Source: Archilochus colubris
Lineage: Eukaryota > Chordata > Aves > Apodiformes > Trochilidae
DNA: 64,000 nt
Direction of reading: 5' to 3'
Assembly: GCA_023079485.1 (NCBI GenBank)
Contig: CM041083.1
Coordinates: 59,917,847 to 59,981,846 of the forward strand
Notes under the pieces: generated by a model
The model's database searches: none
What the model saw: only the letters and a program-made list of their open reading frames with translations
Told to the model about the DNA's origin: nothing
Shown here: positions 55,078-64,000 of the stretch, piece by piece
Layout: every line of letters begins with the position of its first letter
Position numbering within the stretch: position 1 is the stretch's first letter
Translations under genes and position numbers: made by a program

Positions 55078-55632
55078 AGAATGAAGAAAAAGGGAAAGGG
55101 AAGGAAAAAGGAAAGGGAAAAAAGAAAGGAAAGGAAAAGAAAAAGGAAAGGGAAAAGAAAAGGAAAGGAAAAGAAAAAGGAAAGGGAAAAGAAAAGGAAA
55201 GGAAAAGAGAAAAGGAAAAAGGAAAGGGAAAAGAAAAGGAAAGGAAAGGAAAAAGAAAGGAAGAAGGAAAGGAAAAGAAAAAGGAAAGGGAAAAGAAAAG
55301 GAAAGGAAAGGAAAAGAAAAAGGAAAGGGAAAAGAAAAGGAAAGGAAAAGAGAAAAGGAAAAAGGAAAGGGAAAAGAAAAGGAAAGGAAAAGAGAAAAGG
55401 AAAAAGGAAAGGGAAAAGAAAAGGAAAGGAAAGGAAAAAGGAAAGGAAAAAGCAAAGGAAGAAGGAAAGGAAAAAGAAAAAGAAGAAAGGAAAGGAAAAA
55501 GGAAAGGAAAAAGAAAGGAAGAAGGAAAGGAAAAAGAAAAAGAAAAAAGGAAAAAGAAAAGGAAAGGAAAAAGGAGAGGAAAGGGAAGAGAGATCAAGAA
55601 AAGAGAGAGAAAGAAAGGAAAGAAAGAAACCT
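55078..55632 (+). repeat. Polypurine tract, about 550 bp, of AAAGG/AAAAGG units
   Basis: Almost every base on the plus strand is A or G. GGAAAGGGAAAAGAAAAGG recurs at 55322, 55364 and 55406, exactly 42 bp apart, and related starts lie at 55145, 55179, 55221 and 55283. The tract is therefore a higher-order, not simple, repeat. Such homopurine DNA can form triplexes. Long Lys/Glu/Arg-rich and Phe/Leu/Pro-rich frames here are artefacts. Confidence 0.93.
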
Positions 55633-55719
55633 CGAGAAAATACCCAGCCAGGACAGGGCTGAGGCGGTGGAAGCAAAAACACGCAATTAAAAAAAGCTGC
55701 ATGCTCAGTCTCGGACATT

Positions 55720-56040
55720 CCTGGAGCTGCAGGCTCCTGGTTCGGTATCCGGGCGGGCTGGATCCGTGCCAGCCCCAGCCCCGAGCAGGGGTTCTGCTGT
55801 GGAGCGGCCGGCAGAGGTTGGGAGGTTGGGTTTGTTGCTCTTTCTCCGCGGGGCGATGAAATGGCGTTCCCAAGGTCCTGCCTCTGCTCAGAAATACTCA
55901 CTCGCTTTCTCTGTTTGTGGACCTTAAAGAGGCTGCGCTGGAGGAAGAAAGAGCCTCAGAAATGAGTTTGTAAGGAAAGCGGAGCCCTGCCCGCATAGTG
56001 CCCTCTGTGTGCGCTGCGGTGGGACAGGGTCACAACAAAG
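55720..56040. promoter_or_regulatory. Small intronic CpG-rich patch beside the polypurine tract
   Basis: CG dinucleotides cluster (for example TCCGGGCGGGCTGGATCCGT, GAGCGGCCGGCAG, TCCGCGGGGCG and TGCGCTGCGG) in otherwise CpG-poor intron. It could be an alternative CREB3L2 promoter, a noncoding RNA start or an enhancer. No coding exon is seen. Confidence 0.4.
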
Positions 56041-59000
56041 GTGTCTGTGTTTCGTTTTGGGGTGGTGGGGAAGGAGCAGGGCTCAGCAGCAACACTCGGG
56101 CTTTTGAGACCCTGGGGCTGTCGAGGCTTGCATGCATGTGTAACTTTTAACCAAACCCGGTTGAATCCGAATGGTTTTATTCTGCCCAAAGGGATCGTGT
56201 GGATGTGGGGCTGGGGGGAGGAAGGGAGGGTGTTCACACATGGGTTACTGGCAGTGTGGGAGCAGGGATGGGGCTTCGGTGGGGTGAGTTGTGGTGGTGG
56301 TTTTGCCTCTTTCCAGGGACAACTCCTCTGTGCCTTTGCTTTGGGCCAGAGCAGCCCTGGAGCCTCTCTGGGTACATGCTTGATCATTCTTTCCGAAATG
56401 CATATTCTTCCAAGGATGGTGTTGGGTATGTGAGAAACTGTATTTACTTAATTTATTAAAATAAATGGTTTAGCAGCATAGCTCTTGGTGTTATTTTGAC
56501 GGCTGAGGAGAGGTGAGCAGCTGTATATTTTAGTGGCTCAGAATTTTTTAATTTAAAACACGTGTTTTGAAGCATTTCCAGTGGCAGCTGTGAGAGGGGG
56601 GCTGCAGCACAGCGATGCTGTTTCATGCTGCTGCCTCCAGTTGTCTGTCTTGAGTTCTGCTGGAGGCTGCCATGGGCCTTACACACCTACGTTTTATCTT
56701 ACACTGCTGAGGAAGGCAAGTTGGGCACCTTGTCCCCTCCTGTGAACAGAAAACATCTGACCACTGTGAGACAGCTATAGCCCTGCAGAGAGCCAGAGGG
56801 CAATGTCTTCTTAATCTGGGGTGGTTTTTCTGGATTTTTTTTTTTCAGAACTTGCTTTTCTGAGTTCTTGGGAAGTGGTTGAAGGGTGCAGGTATCCTAG
56901 GGCTAGGTGTGTATCTTCTGCAAAAAGCACCTGTGGTGCCTCTGGGAAGCTCTTAGTGAAATATTGTCCTTTTTCTCAACATCCCCAGGGTTCTTCCCAT
57001 CTCAGGCAGTGTGCTGTTGTGCCACCATCAGCAAAGGCTGAAGGAGGTGAATGACCTCATGACCTTTTTGATACTACAGCTTATCTTGCCAAGCACAAAG
57101 CTTGGATGTATCAGCAGAGGAGGCTTGCCTGTGGCTGTTCCTGCACTGGTTACACAAGTGTTCTCTTGTTTTCAGGATAAGAAAAGAGTCATTGCCATGG
57201 GAATTTAAGTGTTGAAAAGCAGGAGAGGAATGCACACAGGTCCTTATCCTGCTCCAAAGTTGTGTCCTTGAGCCTTGTTTCTGCCTGTCTCATCACCTAC
57301 CTTTCTGTGATTCTTTGATTACTGAAGGCTTTAGCAGGTCAGTGCTGTGGCTCTCCAAAGTTCTGTCAGGGAGCCCCTTCATAGTCCTCCCTTATTTGCT
57401 TTTATTCTTCCCTAAAAAACCCACCAACTTCAGAGCATACCAGGGAGCATATAAATGTGTTCCTGGGCATCTCTTAGCAATGAGAGGTTTCACACTGTTT
57501 GTCTGGGTCTGTATCCAATTTTTTAATTACTGTGATTGCCCCTTTTGGAGGGGTATAGTGGCAGTGTTGTCTATTAAAAGAAAGCTTCATTTACAGTGGT
57601 GTGGTATGAAAAGTCCAATCAAGCTTTTATAATTGAAGTTAGAGCTCTGTGTGTGTGTCGTCTACTTTACCAACAAAAAAAAAAAGGCATGAATACAAAT
57701 TTCTACACATCAAATAAAGGCTGCTTCTCAAAATGCATCTCTGTTTGCTCCTTCAACTTTTAAAAATGGGTTTGCATTGGGATCGGGGAGATCATCTGCT
57801 CAAATGAAACTGTCTGGAGCACAAAGTGTTTAAAGTCATATCAGATTCTCAGTGCTTTTATTTAATATTTTCATTCTAGATGGAGAATATGCAGTTTGAA
57901 TTACTGTTAGCATGGACATCTGGTCTAAATATATTTCCTTGTTCTGCCCTGACCTTTCCTGGCTGGCTTAATGAATCTTGCCAGAGGGTGGATAGTTTTA
58001 ACTGCTGTTACATGTACCAGAGATTGAAGCAATGGAGGCAGGCTGCAGAGACTGATGATTTCTTCTATTTCTTCTTCCCCCTCCTGGCAAATGATAAAAT
58101 ACCACATATGATGGTTATACTGAAAGTTGGATGGTCCATTTAAATTTCTCTTATCTCCATCTGTTTCCTGGCTTTCCTGAGTGTAGTTGGCTGCCCCCAT
58201 AAAGCTCAAACTGGAGGCTTGTGTAACTGCATTATTTAGTGGATCAAAACTATCGAGTCCTTCTCTGAAATGGTCTTGTGGTCTCCCTGTACAAGATGCT
58301 GCTTTACTGGGCCTTTTGGAGTGTTATTAAGTATTTTTATTGCAATATTGGAAAAATAAAGGTGACTAGTAGTGGAGAAAAGATGAACAGCTGCTCTTAC
58401 AAACAAGAAAAGTTAGTATTTTTCTGTATGCTTGAGTTCCCAGTGTGTGCATGCTAGCAGGTTGTTATGACTACAGGACAGGTACAGTTTGGCCTATGGA
58501 AATCCCAGAAATGGTGAGTTGGCAATAGTGCCAACAATGCTCATTTCAACTTTGTTGAAGACCAGATCTTCCTGAGCCATCTGGGGCTGCTGCTGGTTGG
58601 TAGACTCAGAGCACTGATTTTTCAATCTCTTGTTATTTTAAACATCTAACAGTTTTGGGGGGGGAGGTTTGTGAACTCTGCAAATTTGAGCTTGCTTCAT
58701 GTTTTTCAGTTTTGTTTGTTACCCTTTGCAGACCTTGCAACCAGGAAGACAAAACAAGTAGCAAAGAGGGTGCTCAGCAGTTCTAAAAAACTGATGATTT
58801 TAGTTTTGGCATGTATGTACTTGGCTGTCTTCGTACCAGTTCTGCATAAGGCATGGTCACTGTGAGCCTTGATTTATATAATCTTGTTCTTAAAATTTTG
58901 CTGCAGTCTTTGGAGAATATCAATAATATCTATGTGTGAATATGAAGCCATCTTAGAAGGATGTCAGAATGCTTTACACAGGAACTGTTTGTTCTTTTAT

Positions 59001-62000
59001 GTTAATTTAATTAATAAAAAGTTGCTGTGGTTTTTATGAGCTTTTATGTGTTGATGGAAGCTTAAGATACTCCGTGGTAACCCACTGAACATCAGGTGTT
59101 ACTTTCAGTTCACTGTGATAATATCTGTCCAAAACTAGATCTTCTCCCACACTGGTGCATGTCCTGAAAACTTGGTTTTGTTTCTTTTAATGATGCTGAA
59201 TTTCAGTGCCATGAGGTCAGTTCTGGTTGCCTGCAGCTACCTCCAGCCCCCTCAGGAAGCAGAAGTTTCAGGATCACTTCTCCTCTTATGGTTTTTTTTC
59301 TTCTTTTAGTTAAAAAGCCTTCCTGATATCACATATTTGTCGGTGTATCTTACGCAACAGTTTTTCTGTGTAAAATCAGCTGCAAGTTTCAAATTCCTCA
59401 AGAGTCCCATTGCATTTCACTCTCCTTCCCTCCCAGTCCAGATGGTCTGTAGCAGATGCTCATCCAAACTGTTCTGCAGCCAACGGTGTCATATTAAAAA
59501 ACTGAATTCTGTTTAACACACAGAGACACAAAAGCACTCACACACACACATATATATCTGTGTATAATCACCTTGACTGGCTTTGGTGTTATTCGCTGCT
59601 GATAAGCAGTACAAGGTTCTCTTGGTTATTTTTCTGGCTGCATACCTGTGTTTTCCTAGAGCTAAGCAGACTTATTTAGCTCTAGGAAAGCTTTTTTTCT
59701 TCCCCTTAGGTGTTTTCCACAGGAGCTGCTGAAGGTGGGGAGCTGTGCTGTCTTGATGCTTGGCAGACAGGGTTTCAGGTGGCCACCCTGCTGCAGGTGA
59801 AGTACAGGCTGCACAGAAGTCATGACACCTGAAATTTGAATGCCAATTATGCTTTCTGAGCTCACTCTTTGCCTCTCTGTAACCCTCACAGCCTGAAGTG
59901 GCTCTGTAGGTCCCTCCAGGCCTTGGCACAGCATCCAGCACAGTCCTCAGCCCTGAGAGAAGGGGCTCACTCTGTCCCAGTCCTAATCAGCATTTTTATG
60001 GTCCTGATAGTGATGCTTATCCTTGAAATACCTTGTGATGGGGAAGTTTCACTTTGTTATTGCCTGTGGGCAAGTGAATGTACTTTTGCCTCCAGCTTGG
60101 GTGGTGTGGGACAGCACATGGTATCTTCAGCAAATGTTGACAGGGGCCAAGGAGCCTCTGGAGGCTTGGGGCTAGTGCTAGCTGGGTGCTGAGAGAGGCT
60201 TCCATGAACAGGCTCTGTGTCCTTCCTCACACACACACCCTGGGCTGGGCCTCTGCTTGCTCACTGGGCACCCAGTCACCTCCCAGTGGCTCCAGTAGAT
60301 CTTGGCAGTGGGTGGCAGAGGTCTGGGTTAGCGTTGGCTGGGGCAGAACGGGTGAGTGATTCCATGTGCCTCTGCTTATGCAATGTCTGAAACTTCCCTC
60401 CTCCTGTCTCTACCCTAGGGATGCTGGCAGGCTTTGCTGGCAGTCTCAGGAGAGTCTTCTTCCACATCGCTCAATATATCCAATTAATTAAATCATAATG
60501 TTGCAAGTGAAAGCGGCTTTGTTTGTGTGTTGATGTTTTAAGGATGTGGACTGGGAAGATGCTGCTCAGGGGTGCATGTGTATGTGTTGGCTGGAGGTGT
60601 TGGCTAGAGTGTCTTTCTGCTTGTAGTGCCAAAAACTTGCATGGCTTGAGGGGATTAATCTTGTAATTAATCCTTAAAACAGGATGAAACGCCTCCTTCC
60701 CTTTATATGCTTTCTCTCCTTCCTTTTTGTCAGCTTTTTCTATATTAAACTAAAAAAAAAGGAGGATTTTTTTCTAACTTAAAATTAGAACCCAAGTTGC
60801 CTTGGGTGTGAATGGGATTGTGCATTAGGTGCTTGTGTTTGTGCTCTTTCTCAGGTTTAAAGGAAGAAGAAAGTAACTTTCCTGTGATATCTCTGCCATA
60901 GGTAGCCTTTTATTGCTTCAAACTTGGCATTGGAAAAGGATGGTAGGCCATGGAGATGCCCAGACATGTGCAGCTTTTCTAACTAGATGCTGGAAAAGAG
61001 ACTTGGAAATGAGAAACTGCTAAATCACTTCTTTTGATGTCTGTCTCTCCATGTGGAAGCTCCCTATTAATTCCTCCACATACCCTGGCATTCCCCTCAC
61101 CTGGGCTCATTGGGAATCCCCCATCACTACTGGAATCTGCTGTCTGTTGGCTGTGGTTTGTATGGAGATTAATTGTGGGCTCTGAAAATGATGACAATGC
61201 TGTGTGCTTCTGAGTCCTTACATTTGTTGCAGGCGTTTGCTTGTGCTTTGGTAAAACTGCAGCTGCCCCTCTGTTTCTGAGGAACAGATTGCTATCAAAA
61301 AGATAAAGAATAGTTTGCATGCATGGGTGTTGCTGGGCATTGGTGTTTTCAGTCTCTGTGAAACTGATGTCCAAAGCAGGCCTGTCAATTTTTTTTCTCT
61401 GTGACCTTCTCCCAGCTCTCTATTGAGGTGCAGTCCTCAGAGTGATGGCAAGTGGTAAGGGTTCCCTCTAGTAGATAGTACTGGGGTGCCTACAGCCCTC
61501 ACCATCCCAGCTTGGGAGTGGGAATTAAAACTGACTCAGTTGTGCAGAAGGGCTCAAGAACCCAGCCTTAAAAATAAACTAAGGGAAAAGGCTTTCAATG
61601 GGCTGGTGCTGCACAAGGTGCCAGCTACTTGGAGCTTGTTGAGTAAGGAGTGTGGAGCTTGCTTGTGAGCAACCCTTGGTCTTTAACCTAGGTTCCTGAA
61701 CTGTGTTCCCCAGCTGCCTTCCTGATAATGGTATCAAGTTATCTGGAATACAGGAATGCAAAGCAGCATCAGCAGGTTTCCCAACTCTGGGTTCTACCGG
61801 GTTCTCCAGAACATGCTGTCTCTCCAGTAAACAGCCTGGCTTTGCTGCAAGAGGGCCAAAGGAAACAATTATGATTAATTAGTTTAGACATATATAAATC
61901 ATGGGTTATAAAACTTCCCCAGATTGTTTCCTGTTTGAATTCCCGTGTATCTTTGTAGGGATACCTCTAGTCTTCAATTAAGAATGGCTTGGGTCAAAGA

Positions 62001-62849
62001 GTTCATGCTATTCCTCCATGACTGATTGTTCTCTCTTTTTTTAATATTGTGTCTCTTTATAACCACAATGAATGGATCTTGCTTCAGCTTGTAAATCTTA
62101 GCTGCAAGCTGGTAGAGCTGTTCTCTAATTCTTATTCCCTGTTTCACTACTTAAAGGAAGTTCATGTTCTGCATTTGTTTCCTCAATGACAAGCTGAATA
62201 CATTGGTTTCTTCTGTTACTTTTATTTTTGAGGTGGGGTTTTTCACAGCTCTACAGAGATTCTTGTGATTCTTTGAAACTTCTCTGTTGTTGGTTTTTTG
62301 GTTTTTTGTTTTTTAATTTGGCAGTACAGGATAGCAGTGGCTGCATCTGCCATGAGCATGGAGAGAAAATGCTTCACACCACTCTGTCTTCTGAAGTCTT
62401 CAAACCCTCTGTACCCTGGGCTGTGCAGAGGATACAGAGTTGTGACATAGACATGTGCTGCAAAAGTGTAGCTGGGGATTGAGCCTTACAGGGCAACTTG
62501 TTTTAAGTGTGAAGCCTCAATTAAGGAAAAACAAACAAACCTTAAATAAAGAAAAAAGGCAAGAGTTTGTCAGTACCATTACCTCTTGTGACCTGACCTT
62601 TTTATGACTTGCTGCTCTTGCTGATGCTGCAGTGTCTGCAAACTTAAATGGTCCTGACTTTTCCTCTTCAGTCATTGATAAAATATTAATCTGGGGCCGA
62701 GAACTGGTCCCTGTGAGAATCCACTGAAAACGTGGTGCAATTAGCAGATTTGTGTTCTGCATCTGGAGATTTCTTATTTCTTTATCACATTGGCTTTGTT
62801 TTGTATTGCATCAGCTCAGTTAACTTGGGGTAATGGGTGTAAATTGGAG
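56041..62849 (+). other. CREB3L2: CREB3L2 intron 1, far distal part
   Basis: No exon recognised, including no match to the expected exon 2 opening (HFSELLDEFSQ). A short (CA)n(TA)n microsatellite lies at about 59538-59557. AATAAA runs near 58350 and 59013 have no gene to serve. Confidence 0.6.
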
Positions 62850-63081
62850 CATAGGAGGTTCAAGTTGAATATCCGGAAAAATTTTTTTACTGTAAGGATG
62901 ACAGAGCCCTGGAACAGGCTGCCCAGGGGGGTCGTGGAGTCTCCTTCACTGGAGACATTCAAAACCCGCCTGGACACGTTCCTATGCGAGGTACTCTAGG
63001 TGGCCCTGCTCTGGCAGGGGGGGTTGGACTAGATGATCTTTCGAGGTCCCTTCCAACCCCAAGGATTCTATGATTCTATGA
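62850..63081 (+). repeat. CR1 LINE 3' fragment (plus strand), a second subfamily
   Basis: The ORF end FKLNIRKNFFTVRMTEPWNR and VESPSLETFKTRLDTFL is visible. Then come GGTTGGACTAGATGATCTTT, the CCTTCCAACCCC block and two TTCTATGA tail units. Its 3' UTR differs from the 22835/25352/47212/48209 group. Confidence 0.93.
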
Positions 63082-64000
63082 AGAGACAAGGCATATTAAG
63101 ATTGTAATATTAATACAAAAAGATAAAAAAGATTATCAATTATGTGGAATTATAAGCATAAATTAGATTTCTCTCCCTTTTAATCCTGGCTGCTTAAATA
63201 CTTTCTTTCCTTCTCAATCTCTTCCCTTAGGAATGAACAGTGGGTAGGTTAACTTGCTACTACTTTTGGTTGCATTGTTTACACTTAAATAGTCTTATAT
63301 TATTTTTTCTAGTCCCATCACTATTGTCTCATACTGAAAATAGTTTCAAGAACTCCTTAGAAGCTCTGTTCAGACTTTGTGATGGAGGTTTTCTAGTCTG
63401 CTAATTAAAATGGCCAGCTTTGAGTAGCTGGGTTTTTTTTTATATTCTCTTCCATTATTGTTGGGATGAAGATAATTTCATTACCATCCTGTGGGATGGC
63501 TGTTTCATCTGTTCTCATATAAAGAGCAGTAATTCAGAACCGCCCCCTCCCAGGAATATTCAATTAAACATTTTGATCTTCCTCCCTCCCCCTCCAATAA
63601 CTGCAGCCAAGCATGGCCTGATCTATAATTACCATTCTTCTGGATCCTGACAAACTCAGAAGCAGCCTTTTTTTTTCCTCTGAATTGTACTTTCCATTAA
63701 CCCTTTCTTGTTTTCTAGGTTCTGATTTATGTTGATTCTCATTATTTTTCTCTTTCTTCAAGTAGCCCAAATATATAATACTTGAGAGTTTCCATGGTAG
63801 GCAGGGTTGTTTGCACAGTGTTGCTTTCTCTTCACCTGATGTGATGAGATGGCAGGGGTTTTGCTTTTGGTTTTTAAGCAGGTGTTAGAATGTTCCTAAA
63901 TGACTTACAAACACTTCTTGTTTAAAGATCTTCTCTCAGGGTCTCTTACCTCTCTCTTTTATGGGGGCAGTCTGAAGAGCTCAAGCATCTCTTCAAGGTC
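63082..64000 (+). other. CREB3L2: CREB3L2 intron 1, last part in the window
   Basis: AT-rich, with short pyrimidine runs. No exon, RNA gene or repeat family recognised up to the edge. Confidence 0.6.

Noticed and set aside
54937..55901. Frames of 172 to 289 codons over the polypurine tract
   Set aside because: They encode only Lys/Glu/Arg/Gly or Phe/Leu/Pro/Ser runs from a low-complexity repeat. There is no start context or domain.
32908..64000. CREB3L2 exon 2 inside the window
   Set aside because: I looked for the HFSELLDEFSQ coding pattern after an AG acceptor and did not find it. A translated search would be the decisive test.

Overview
The window is from a bird nuclear chromosome. The evidence is intron-split vertebrate genes with GT-AG junctions, three CpG-island promoters, and many CR1 LINE 3' fragments with the avian tail (tandem ATTCTATGA). 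The CR1 copies do not let me name the species.

Left to right. (1) Exon 1 of DENND11 (KIAA1147/LCHN) lies on the minus strand at 1519-1753 in a CpG island. Its intron 1 runs off the left edge. (2) A gene-free interval of about 3.3 kb holds a cluster of four TAATTG elements near 2.4 kb. (3) WEE2, the oocyte Wee1-type kinase, is complete on the plus strand from 5533 to 18223. Eleven coding exons join in frame at every junction and give 560 residues. (4) SSBP1, the mitochondrial single-stranded DNA-binding protein, is complete on the plus strand from 19768 to 25024. Six coding exons give 149 residues. Its CpG-island promoter begins almost where the WEE2 transcript appears to end. (5) About 6.7 kb has no recognisable gene. 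(6) A second large CpG island carries CREB3L2 exon 1 (32800-32907, plus strand). The rest of the window, more than 31 kb, reads as CREB3L2 intron 1; I could not find exon 2.

The genes do not form one pathway: a DENN-family protein, a CDK1-inhibitory kinase of the oocyte, a mitochondrial DNA maintenance protein and an ER-tethered transcription factor. DENND11-WEE2-SSBP1 is the order known in mammals. CREB3L2 directly after SSBP1, with no bitter-taste receptor genes between, differs from human 7q33-q34.

I found no new gene system. The points most worth a second look are: CCAAT boxes spaced by exact multiples of 42 bp in the CREB3L2 promoter; the TAATTG cluster upstream of WEE2; a Tyr-to-His change in the WEE2 kinase hinge; an inverted pair of near-identical CR1 copies in CREB3L2 intron 1; and a 550-bp polypurine tract with higher-order repeats beside a small intronic CpG-rich patch.
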